Positions 1-9,427 of a stretch of DNA of 30,274 bases are shown piece after piece. Source of the stretch: Suillus spraguei (taxonomy: Eukaryota; Basidiomycota; Agaricomycetes; Boletales; Suillaceae); the NCBI GenBank assembly GCA_016800925.1, contig JABCPU010000697.1, forward strand, positions 1 through 30,274, given 5' to 3'. The notes under the pieces were generated by a model. The model was given only the letters and a program-made list of their open reading frames with translations. It was not told the origin of the DNA and searched no databases. The translations under genes and the position numbers were made by a program. Numbering within the stretch: the stretch's first letter is position 1; the number at the start of each line of letters is the position of its first letter.

Positions 1-9
1 TGGTCTTTA

Positions 10-222
10 CAGTGGCTCAAAAAACTGTCCGCATGTTTTGGCATTTTTCACTATCTATAATATTGTGTGAGAACAAACAAATGCCTCAAAAACATGCTTA
101 TACCACATTGTAGTATGGCTTCAGGGCTTTCATTTGAGCCCTACACCGTGGGAATCGGTGGAGATATGGTGGAGATACAAGGCTCACAAAATGGTGACTC
201 ATGCGGACAGTTTTTTGACTCA
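10..222 (+). repeat. Left terminal inverted repeat of the Tc1-type element
   Basis: About 213 bp, matching the reverse complement of 1399-1609 with roughly 15 differences. The outer tip carries CTCAAAAAACTGTCCGCATG. The inner end (200-222) carries the same motif in opposite orientation, so the repeat is itself bounded by inverted copies of one motif, presumably transposase binding sites. Confidence 0.92.
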
Positions 223-249
223 AGTATTTTACAGTAATAACCAGGTATT

Positions 250-1249
250 CTAGTATTTTGTATGACCTCCCTTGGCTTTAATTACTGCCTCTATCCTTCT
301 AGGCATACTCTCAATTAATTTCTGGCAATCCTCAGCTGTGATCTTCCCCCATTCCACTGCTACTCTCTCCCAAAGCTCCCATACTCCTTTAGGGGGGTTT
401 TCATAGGCTTGAAGCTTTTCTTGAGTGTTCCCAGAGATGTTCAATGACATTGACATCAGGAGACTGTGCTGGCCAGTCAAGAACATTGATGTTATGTTCT
501 TCAAACCATTCCCTAGCTCTTCTGGATGTGTGCTTGGGATCATTATCTGTTGGAAAATGATATCTTCTTCATCAATCCCTGATTCTGCCAAGCTAGGCAG
601 CAAGTGGTCATTTAAAATGTCCACATACTGCTCAGCATTCATCTTCCCCCTCAACCTCAGCAAGCATTCCCACACCATTCCATCCCATACAGCCCCATAC
701 CATTAAAGAACCTCCTCCAAACTTGACAGTCCCATTAACCTCTCTGTCTGTTAGGCCATCTCCCTTCTTTTTCCATACATACACCTTCCCATCTGACCCA
801 ATCCTATTGATTTTGGTCTCATCTGACCATATAACACGCTTCCAGTCCTCTACAGTCCAGTGTTGATGAGCTAAGGCAAAGGCTAGTCTTCTCTGCCTAT
901 GTTTGATGGAGAGAAGAGGCTTTTTCTTCTTTGTTACTGCCTTGAGAACATTCCTCACAGTTTGTGAAGAGACAGGGGTAGTGATGGTGGAATTGATATA
1001 ATGGGTGGCTTGGACAGCATTATCAGCCTTTCCTGTAGTGATATGTTGGATAATAGCCCTTTTGTCAGTAGAGATAAGCTTGGATGGACGTCCTCCACAA
1101 GAGTTTTCCTTGTCTGGGTGGCTTTCTTTGATGAACTTGGCCACAGTGGACTTGCATACTCCAGTTCTAGAGGAAATTTGGCGAGCAGAGAGGCCAGCAT
1201 AAGACAGAGAGAGGATATTATCTCTTTGAGCAGAGGAGATGGCTTTCAT
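250..1249 (-). pseudogene. Tc1-like transposase pseudogene
   Basis: The likely ATG is at 1247-1249 (MKAISSAQRDN...). Next comes a helix-turn-helix region of Tc3/paired type (LSARQISSRTGVCKSTVAKF), a second DNA-binding segment, and the catalytic WSDETK motif with the first Asp. The second Asp region reads FQQ and is then lost by a single-base deletion near 545-552. The VIEHLW motif with the catalytic Glu is present but in another frame, at a spacing that fits DD34E. Frame changes lie at a run of five C at 646-650, near 550, and near 420-440, before the normal C-terminal segment (PPKGVWELWERV) ends at 250. The gene cannot encode an active enzyme as it stands. The family assignment is firm. Confidence 0.9.
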
Positions 1250-1398
1250 GGTGATTATGACTATGATACATGAGATATTCTGGTTTATATAGTTAGATAT
1301 AGTCATAAAATAACATAATGACACCACTTTATAATTTATATAATAGTGGCATGATTTTTATGGTGTCATAAATAATGATTTATATAGTTTTAATATAC

Positions 1399-1609
1399 AC
1401 TCAAAAAACTGTCCACATGAGTCATCATTTTATAAGCCTTATATCTCCACCATATCTCCGCCGATTCCCACGGTGTAGGGCTCAAATAAAAGCCCTGAAG
1501 CCATACTACAATGTGGTATAAGTATGTCCTTGAGGAATTTGTTCATTCTCACACAATATCATAGATAGTGAAAAATGTCAAAACATGCGGACAGTTTTTT
1601 GAGCCACTG
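1399..1609 (-). repeat. Right terminal inverted repeat of the Tc1-type element
   Basis: Reverse-complement partner of 10-222. Its inner end (about 1399-1420) again carries the CTCAAAAAACTGTCC-CATG motif in opposite orientation to the outer tip at 1585-1609. Almost all differences from the left repeat are transitions. Confidence 0.92.
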
Positions 1610-1611
1610 TA

Positions 1612-2480
1612 TGTTAAGGCACTTCTTGAATCTCACATTGCAAAGCAGATGTAACACTGATATCTCGTCTTTTGTTTGTCCAATGTATCACGCTGTTTTC
1701 TCTTCATTTGTCCCACTACTTTCTTGTCACTGTTGTCTGTTGTCACACTATCATTTTGGTCATGTAGAGTCAGGTTGCAATACATCTGTGATCTAAGCAT
1801 TGAATACAATTGTCCTAGTTTGTACCTTCAACCATGTGCACGTGTCATATACCATACTTCTGATCTCAGATCCGGTCAATCCTACTTCCGTCCGGTCCAC
1901 AGATCCTGTCCAGATCACCCATCCAAAAACTCCTACTTCTCGCACTCTAACTCCCTTGTGGACATCTGCGTCTACCTCCTTTCAGCAATCCTCCTGTCTC
2001 CGGTATACTGGCTGTGTATATTCCCTTCTGCTTATTTGATCTGTTACCTGTGTCTCATTTCTGACTCACGCTTACTGATCCGCTGTGCATTAACTAATAG
2101 ACTTCCGTTATACATTGTACATAGCCCTCGGTCCCAGACTTGCTGATTATCCGTGCTAGTTACTTCCAGTATATAAATCACTTGTAAATCTCTGTAGAAC
2201 CTTAGTTCGAATATCATCTTAGATTCTGCTCATTCTGTTCCTCCAGACTTGAGTTACTTCCAACTCCAGTTGATCTTCTGAGACTTAGGATTGATTCCTA
2301 CAGTCTACATCTCCAACTCTACCTTGGTAGTCTACCTCTGTTAGTTTCTAGTTAAGGGACTCATTCCGAGACTAGTCTTAATCCTCATTCCATCTCCATG
2401 TTCTGGATAACCTTCAGATGTCCAGATCTGCCATGCTACCACTTCCGGATCTTCAGATGTATATCCTCCCTCTGAAATAA
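1612..2480. other. C/T-rich stretch without a gene, LTR-like in texture
   Basis: No coding region is recognisable; the open frames have no family resemblance. The plus strand is pyrimidine-rich, with a TATA-like element (tatataaat near 2171) followed by a CT-rich leader-like segment. This resembles the U3/R/U5 layout of the solo LTR at 4089-4568. I could not find matching TG...CA ends or a target duplication, so a truncated LTR remains a guess. Confidence 0.3.
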
Positions 2481-2726
2481 GGGGCATTACTCGGGAAAGG
2501 GGCACAGTGCACAAACTGAGGCCAAAGCCCTTCAGATCTCTTACCCTTTGAGTATGGTCTTAACAGCACATCCTCATCTGTGCCCTCGACCTCATCCAGA
2601 ATCTCGTCAGCATCAAACTCAGATACAAAGTCCTTGTCATCTACATCATTGCCTGCTAGTGCTCATTCATGTAACATTTGCACATATTGAGCCACATGCC
2701 CTCAGCAATACAATTGCGCAAATGGC

Positions 2727-4736
2727 TCATTGCATTGTCTGGCGCTTCTTCGTCATGTACCACTGTGTCAGTGGCTCAGCCTCGTCCTCAGCCAGATCCT
2801 CATCTGAGTTGGCATCTGGGATAGGACCCTCCTGTGAGTCATGCAGGTGTATGAAGTTATGGACTGCACATAGAGCAGCTGGAATTTGTGCTTGAATATC
2901 TAAGTTATACCTTGGCGCGAGTATAAGGATGCAAAAGTGATGTTTTAAGACCCCAAAAACATGTTCAATGATGTTCTTGCCATGGTGTGACAAATATTAA
3001 ATAGCTCTTCTTTTATTGCATAGTCTGCCGTCAATGTGAGTACCTCAAAGATGGTGCTCAGAAGAGCACAAGCTCACCTAATGCTCACTCACCCCTGATG
3101 TCAATTTTTATCAATAAAACTTACCATGTCTTCAAGGGGCCACCTCCTATGAGAACCTTCGGACAGTTGACAATGTTTTATGCGACACTTTCAAGGAGGC
3201 ATGTCAGTGCAGGGGTCTGCTTGAGGATGATAATGAATGGATCCAGTGCTTGCAGGATGCCTCTCATATGAGTACTGGACATGGCATGTGCAACCTCTTT
3301 GCCATCATCCTCATACACTGCAACCCTACAGACCCACTCAGCAAGATGATATTGGACACCACAGTAGGGGATCAGAAGTCCATGGCGTAAAGGATACCTG
3401 GCATCAGCAAAAAAATATTTACCTTCAGAGATCTGAAGGTCTTTGTTGTATGCAGCCTCAAAAACATGTGCATCAGTGGCAGATCCCTCCCAACCAGTGA
3501 GAGCATAGGTAAAATTCATGTCAAAGTCGCATGTGAACAAACAATTCTGAGAGATGAGACCCTTGTGATCACAATAGGCAGCACATTTGAGTGCAGGAGG
3601 TGTAGCATGGATATGACTCCCATCAAGCGCACCAATGGCATCCTTAAAAAAGGGCCAGAATTTGGGATTTTGGCAAATTCTCTTTGAAACAGCTTCATCT
3701 GATGGCAGATGCACATAGTTTGAATAAAACAGTGGGGTTGAGAAAATGAAAATGAGGAGCATTCTGTGAAGTATCTAGATATATAGTGAGATGAATGAGT
3801 CCAGTCCATGAAAATACAACACTCACCAAGAGATTGTTTCATTAGAGCGCTAAAACCTTTCTCCAATGTGCCTGACAGACAGACCAGTAACAGCAGGATA
3901 TAGGAATATGGCAAGCTGCTCCTCAAGGGAGATGAGCTTGGAATCGGAATATCCGAGGGCACATAGTTCTGATATGAGTTTTGCAAAGACATGAGTGTGC
4001 ACGCCAAGTTCACAATGAATGCGTTCTGGATGACCAATGATTAATTCAATCACCCAAGCTTCACTAGTTAGCGCTGATGTATGGTAGGTGTTACAGTTGT
4101 ACGTGCCCCTATTCATTTTCCCTTGGTTTCCTTACTTGTATATCATGTCACATGACTTGACTCATATGCTCAACGCATCTGTACGAATACATGCCTTCCT
4201 TATTAGGATACGCAGTTACATTCTCATGGTTACTTGGTCTGTGCACATACATATATCTACCTATTTAAGCACAGTGTACTTGTAGTAGATTCTTTACTTT
4301 AATCTTACTGGGTTTTACCTGGAAATCTCCTTCACTTAGATCTCCAATCTAAGTCGTCTTGAATCGTCTCTAAGTCTAAGCACTCCTTAGCCTTAGTCTC
4401 TATTCTTGCAGAACCTCTTAGATTTATCTTTGAGGCCGAACCTTTGATCGTACTCGGAACGCATTCCTTGTACGTTCACCTTGTCCTCTTCTGGACATTG
4501 TAGGAACTTCCCAGCAGACCGGCTGTGTCTTTTCACTGTCGCTGGTGACGCCACCCCAGTTCGTAACAGTAGGGTTTTGGGTCCATTGAGTACATAGATG
4601 CTACAAGACTGCCAGAGGCATGGATGAAGATGCTGAGTAGAAGCATCACATACTGTATGATCCTATGATACTGCTGTAATGTGTGTTGAGAACGAAGCCC
4701 TGGAAAGACTTCAGGTAGGGACTCCATAGCGAGCAT
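2727..4736 (-). pseudogene. PIF/Harbinger (DDE_Tnp_4-type) transposase pseudogene, split by an LTR
   Basis: Read on the minus strand, the first segment (4736 to about 4574) ends MDPKPY. After the LTR the frame resumes exactly with HTSALTSEAWVIELI and LEEQLAIFLYPAVTGLSVRHIGERF, the usual fungal Harbinger N-terminal region. TAG at 3850-3852 then replaces the expected Gln. A short intron-like gap and a frameshift near 3775 lead to the catalytic core: GALDGSH (first Asp), SQNCLFTCDFD, LTGWEGSATDAHVF, FFADARYPL (second Asp), YHLAEW. The third catalytic residue lies in NIIEHVFGVLK near 2970, after about 300 bp of unmatched sequence and a frameshift near 2980. The tail is IQAQIPAALCAVHNFIHLHD. Nonsense, frameshifts and the LTR make it dead. 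The element's own ends were not found. Confidence 0.88.
4089..4568 (+). mobile_element. Solo LTR (480 bp) of an LTR retrotransposon
   Basis: It begins TGTTAC and ends GTAACA, which are inverted complements, and is flanked on both sides by the 5-bp duplication GTAGG (4084-4088 and 4569-4573). A TATA-like tatttaag lies near 4260, followed by a CT-rich leader-like part, as expected of U3-R-U5. No gag/pol lies beside it, so it is a solo LTR left by recombination. It sits in the open reading frame of the Harbinger transposase. Superfamily (Ty3 or Ty1) cannot be decided from the LTR alone. Confidence 0.9.
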
Positions 4737-5804
4737 TCACGACTCAAGGATCAAGGACCAGAACAGAGCATATATTTGAGCTCCACCTGGCAGAAAGAAC
4801 ATGCCGAGAGAACTCATTTTGTTCCAGATGCAGATGTTGGCATATACGCCCTAACATCAAGTTGCCGAACTGACTCTAAAGCACCAAGTGGACTTGGAAA
4901 CCAATTTCCTTCCTCAACCAGCTCAAAAGCCATGAATGCTCATCACACACAGGATCACTTCATGCATCCAAACTCCTGAGCAGGCTAAGGTCTGAGTATT
5001 TTAATCCCCCTCGATCGGCTCCAGCAGAGCCCGGCTATAATTAGCTGCGCAATGTACCAGAAAAGCAGCTTTGATTCTCATAGTCCCAAAGATTCTGTTT
5101 ATCGCAGAAGAGGTCGAGAAGGAAGGCTTTGAAAATGCTGTGGGGATTGAGCGAACTTGTACCTTTTGTTTGGTCGTTGCTATTGTGCATGCGTCTATGA
5201 CGAAGGTGCTCATGATTACTAGGAGCGTTGTGTCGACGCAGCGTCGCTCCCACAAAATGGTATGCCTGCTCAACCAGGCTATTCACCACATTGATGAACA
5301 CTTGTGCTCATTGTTGCCAGGGTCATCATGAAATGCTGGAAGAGGTCAACCCTTTTAAGGCATGAGGCCAACCACCTCTTTGCTTACGAGGCGTGCCTGT
5401 GATGGACTGGTTTGTCCTTGAGTTCACTTCGTGGCTCACATATCTTTTGTGGATCGTGAAACTCGATTCAGACTACTCTTGGGCTGGTTGTTGTGAATTT
5501 TTCCTGGTTTCTCCTTCGTGGAGTGTGTTTTCGGAGGGAATATGTATTTGTGATCGGACGATTCAGATCAGTGGCGGACATTGCTTAGTCAGTTAAATGT
5601 ATGATTATAGTTTATGAGGGATGGAACTTTGGCATGACATCGGCCTAGATTGAATCAGCCAATTCAAAAGCTGTGAATGCTCATCGACGAAAATCAATGG
5701 TGTGGATGTCATCAGGTTCATAACCAGCATGTAAGACTTCTTGTAGGATAGGGGCTTTGCTAGCTTTATAATTTGCTGTTGGTTCAGTTTCAAGTTTCAC
5801 CCTC
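4737..5804. other. No recognisable gene
   Basis: Only short frames are present, such as minus-strand frames at 5001-5301, without any family resemblance I can name. One imperfect 27-bp direct repeat pair is visible: 4918-4944 and 5659-5685, 23 of 27 identical. The stretch probably contains eroded element or gene sequence, but I cannot support a call. Confidence 0.4.
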
Positions 5805-7743
5805 ATGAACCAGAATATGAAACCTCAGTTTCTTTCTCTCACTGATGATGTCCATGTTTATATTCTGACTTTCCTTCCTTACCGAGACATTCTTCGGTGT
5901 ACATCCGTGAGCATCATCTTACTTGTCACCATGGACACCCCTAAGTGGAATCACTGACAATTATATTACAGGTATGTAAAGACCTTCGCCAAACATACTC
6001 GTCGTCTTCTGAACTTTAGTACATCGTTGAGCTTGGTGATCAACAATTGCTCCCTGTCAATCTCCGAGTCGATGACCACACTCCTATCTCAGAGCGTTTA
6101 CAGCTCCTGAGGGACCAGGCCCACTCATGGTTCAAGTTTGGTACTCGGCCTGTTCAAACGGTCATTATACCAGAAATATTCTGTTTTGAGGATAATATTA
6201 TTTTTTCAAATGGCTGTCTTTGCCTCTGCAAAAGTGATGGTCTATCAGGCTTTGCCAAGATCTTTTCAGTAGTACCAGAACCCTCACAACAAAAAAATTG
6301 ACCGTGAGTGGTCTTCAAGATCGCTATATTCACTCCCCAACGCACGGAGCATTGGTGTGTTCATGGACCCAGAGCAAAACCTGCTTGCTGCCGCGTATGA
6401 CATTATTGGTGGGTCGGGTATTTATATCGATCTTTTAGCTTTGGATAGAGATGGTGCCCACCCCAAAGCTGCTGGAACAACACTTATTGTGTCCCCTGGG
6501 CTACCCAGACGCCATGACACAAACTTTGAATACTGTGAGCCTGACGAACATCAGAGGAACTGGAGGCTCAAGAGCCAGGGGGGCATGTTGCCCTCTGGCG
6601 TCAGCTGTCACCGGATCATGATCCACTACCTATAAAGGAGTTCCGGTGATGGGTACAAATTTGGGACTGGCAATACTCCACAATGTCCGATGTGAGTGAA
6701 CCATATCAAAGGTAGCTGGAGCAGTTCGGAGTTGACGCTCGACTTAGTGTGTCCTCAGTGGCACACTGGCAGGCACTTCACGCAACTTCATCAATTTTTG
6801 TTTCCTTGGAAGCAATAGATTCCTGATTATCATGAATGACAATTTGAACATCAGGAAATTCACACATTCCTTAACATGCTTAATCAGCTTAACTCACTTA
6901 TCTCAAAACTTGTTTGCTCTCTCTCACATCATTCACCTGGCATATCTTATATTTTTGAGTGCGAAATACAATAAAACATGTATATTAATATATCTCAACT
7001 TTTTTTTTCTGAATTCATTCACATTGAAATTTTGGACAAGTAGATTCAATTTCACCAAGGCAGTTAAGTGTAAATAAGTCCGCATAAGGGCACGTCAAGG
7101 AATGTGTGAATTTCCTGATGAAGGTCTATTCAATCGAAGATATGTCCAAGGTGCCGCAATTTCTGGTATGTTTCCTGTTTCCCGGCACAGGAGTGGAGTG
7201 CATGGAATGCTACCCTCCAAGTTTGAGGAAAAATCTTGCACCTACTACCCAACGAACAATATAGACCTCCGACCCTGCACATCGATTGCTATCCTTGATC
7301 ATATTACCTCATCTTCTCCACTTTGTTATTTTCACCAGTATTTTCTTCCAGCTCGACTCCTCTGAAGGAGTGGCAACAGAAATACCATGGAAAATTTGAG
7401 GCCCTTCAAATTCTCGTATTTTTGATGCATTTGACTTTGATGTTTGCGGGAATCGAGTCCTGAGTGTCATGCCTACAGTCGAAACGGTTGACGATGACGC
7501 CCTCAGGAAGGATAGATTGCAATTGCACATGCTGGACTTCAGCTCATCAGCTGTTAAGCACAGGCGAGGTCTAGGACGAGTGGTGACAGCCATCTACCGT
7601 GGACTTGCAGGGAGAGTTGGTAACAACTTTCCTGCCTTATGTCGAGGTGTCATGCACAAAGCGGACTCACGAAGCAACCGCCATATGGCTTGATAAATAT
7701 ATATACTTCATGACGAAGATACGGAAAGTCCAGGTTTTTCCCT
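5805..7743 (+). pseudogene. Agaricomycete F-box protein pseudogene
   Basis: ATG at 5805 opens an F-box-like segment: LTDDVHVYILTFLPYRDILRCTS. A clean GT-AG intron (5907-5971) joins it to VCKDLRQTY, then ELGDQQLLPV, ISERLQLLRDQAHSWFKF, a segment typical of a large mushroom F-box family. TAG at 6017-6019 sits where the family usually has Gln. A frameshift lies in the run of seven A at about 6291-6297, after which MDPEQNLLAAAYDI and IDLLALDRDGAHPKAAG follow to a stop near 6634. The C-terminal signature reappears at 7440-7743: RVLSVMPTVE, DFSSSAVKHRRGLGRVV, then TTFLPYVEV in another frame. The part at 6640-7100 matches nothing and may be an insertion or eroded exon. These proteins usually serve as substrate-binding subunits of SCF ubiquitin ligases; this copy is broken. 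Family identity rests on remembered motif patterns. Confidence 0.65.
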
Positions 7744-8275
7744 GACCCAAAGACGTCCGGGGTCATTTTTAATCTACAGCTCGAGCTTATGACTTGAGGT
7801 TTAGCATGGGGTCTCTATTGGCTAGTTGTGAATAGTTTGACGTATACTGACACTGGCTCGCACAGGATTGTCCAAGAAATGATGAATCAAAGTATCAATA
7901 AGATGCGACACTCGCATACTATTTCACAGATTTACACCTCTCTCTAAGTATTGGCACAGGTAAACCAGCGGGTGTCGAGGGTCGTGTACACACAAGGATA
8001 TAAATGTGTACGGGTCTTGCCATGGGTATGAGTGGGGGTGTGTCTGTGAATGAGACCATTAATGATTGAGCCGAATGTCTTCTTGATCAGAGCCTAGCGG
8101 ACACACCAGCGATATGCATATAGGTGAGATTCAAATTGCCGTACCGACCCAAACGAGACACCAGTAGGGATATTGAATACAAGCGAAAAGGCAACGCCCA
8201 AACTGGTTCCGGATTCCACGCTTATAAAGGGTCGACGTGTTACAGACACCAGCAAGTTGATTGGCAATGCGATGA
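7744..8275. other. Intergenic, no recognisable gene
   Basis: Contains GT-rich and ATG-rich short stretches (near 7980-8050) and a minus-strand frame at 8094-8279 that opens without a convincing start. That frame could be a further 3' exon of the gene at 8276-9082, but I could not find a splice that fits well. Confidence 0.4.
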
Positions 8276-9082
8276 TCAACTGTAATCGTTTACCTTCAGC
8301 TCACGAGATGATACTGAAAGCTTGACGGCCGAGCGACTGATACGAGCAAGCAGACCCCATTGCATATCACGCTCGAAGTGGACAACAGGAACTTTTGGAG
8401 GAGGCAGTTCGATATCTACCTTAATGTGTCTCGTGCGAATCCAAGGTAAAACATTGCTAAAACTACTGTGAGTAACGCAATTGAGAAGGCATGTAAGCAT
8501 TACTTGCAGGATGAACATTCCGACGGTGTGGCAGAATATCTGTTATTGGACGACGTATTTCTCTCAACGTGGTCGAACTTTCCGTCTGCAGTATTATGAT
8601 AGGCATTGGTCATGATACTGTGCTGATTTCTGAAGGGGTATACGGTATACTACTTCAGAAATTAGCACAGTTGTAAGATCTTCTACCTTGGGGTTGAATC
8701 CACAGGTCATGCACAAGGAAGTCCATCCGAAGAAACGGTGATTCTGTTCGAATATACTAGGGATGTGATCAGTGTGATCAGTGACTGAAAAGAATAGACC
8801 AAATACATACAATGTTGTGAAGACAGTACAGACTGCGTACAAAGAAAAGTTCAGAATGACTCTACGTCTCACCCCGGTCCGATTGAGCTGACAGTCCCAA
8901 ATAGTCGAGAACACCTTAGGGACCACATTGATTTTGGCGGAACAAGAAATAATTACACAGGCTATTCCAGATGGGGTAGAGGCAGTTACATAATTGAATA
9001 CTGACGATGAATCGATCGACGACGGATGAGACAAGGTAACGTTGCGGCTGTTGTCGTTAAAAAGGTCATAATATACAGAAGT
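8276..9082 (-). CDS. Unrecognised one-helix membrane protein, 5' end unresolved
   Basis: Three exons fit together in one frame: 9082-8687, 8622-8504 and 8456-8276 (696 nt in all, ending in TGA). The introns are 8623-8686 (64 nt) and 8457-8503 (47 nt); for the latter a 38-nt alternative at 8466-8503 keeps frame too. The N-terminal part has cysteines and NRT/NVT sequons and looks extracytoplasmic. One hydrophobic segment follows (ILNFSLYAVCTVFTTLYVFG), then FFGWTSLCMTCGFNPK, an Asn/Ser-rich region and a basic, proline-containing tail. The exon opens at an AG (9083-9084), so a 5' exon with the start codon probably lies upstream; one candidate ATG is near 9158. No family is recognised. The gene runs in the same direction as the polo kinase gene. 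Confidence 0.5.
8620..8668. repeat. Inverted repeat (24-bp arms, 1-base spacer) covering an intron acceptor
   Basis: Arms 8620-8643 and 8645-8668 are complementary at 21 of 24 positions around one central base. The palindrome fills most of the 64-nt intron 8623-8686 and includes its AG acceptor and first exon bases. In RNA it would form a long hairpin that hides the acceptor. Confidence 0.85.
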
Positions 9083-9427
9083 CTACATGGTAGCGTGTGT
9101 ACAAATCGAATCATTGGTAAGCCCAATCGACACCGGCGTACCCGTACGGGTATGCATGTAAATGAGAACGTGGAAAATCCTTGATATCAAGCTACCAGAG
9201 CAGGAAAATAATCAAAAGGCGCATATGCCTCAGGCTGTAGTGCATTTACGAGAACTAAAGAAAACTCATAACATGGTACTGATGCCTACGAGAGCGAAAA
9301 TTTGCTTGATATGTTATGGTGAGCAGACAACAGAATGCGAAAAAAGGAAACGAAAATAAAAAAACTACGGAGGCCTAACACCACCGACAGCCTATGCAGT
9401 ATACATGCGTTTCATCCATCGCACGCA
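9083..9427. other. Intergenic between polo kinase 3' end and the membrane protein gene
   Basis: About 345 bp. It should hold the 3' untranslated region of the polo kinase and the promoter and probable first exon of the gene at 8276-9082, since both run on the minus strand. A plus-strand frame at 9162-9359 shows no family resemblance. Confidence 0.4.

Larger units (their letters stand above)
10..1609 (-). mobile_element. Tc1/mariner-type DNA transposon, complete but inactivated
   Basis: The element is 1600 bp, is flanked by TA on both sides (8-9 and 1610-1611), and begins and ends with CAGTGGCTC and its complement. TA duplication is the Tc1/mariner hallmark. Inside lies a minus-strand Tc1-type transposase broken by frameshifts. 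The inverted repeats are about 213 bp, far longer than the classic 20-60 bp of many Tc1 elements and nearer the IR/DR type. The two ends are about 93% identical by eye, so the insertion is fairly recent, but the element cannot make its own transposase from this copy. Confidence 0.93.

Noticed and set aside
1676..2146. 156-codon plus-strand frame in the C/T-rich stretch
   Set aside because: Composition reflects pyrimidine bias of the DNA; no motif or conserved pattern.
2482..2516. GGGGCATTACTCGGG near 2483 as the Harbinger terminal repeat
   Set aside because: No inverted partner was found beyond 4736, so the element ends stay undefined.
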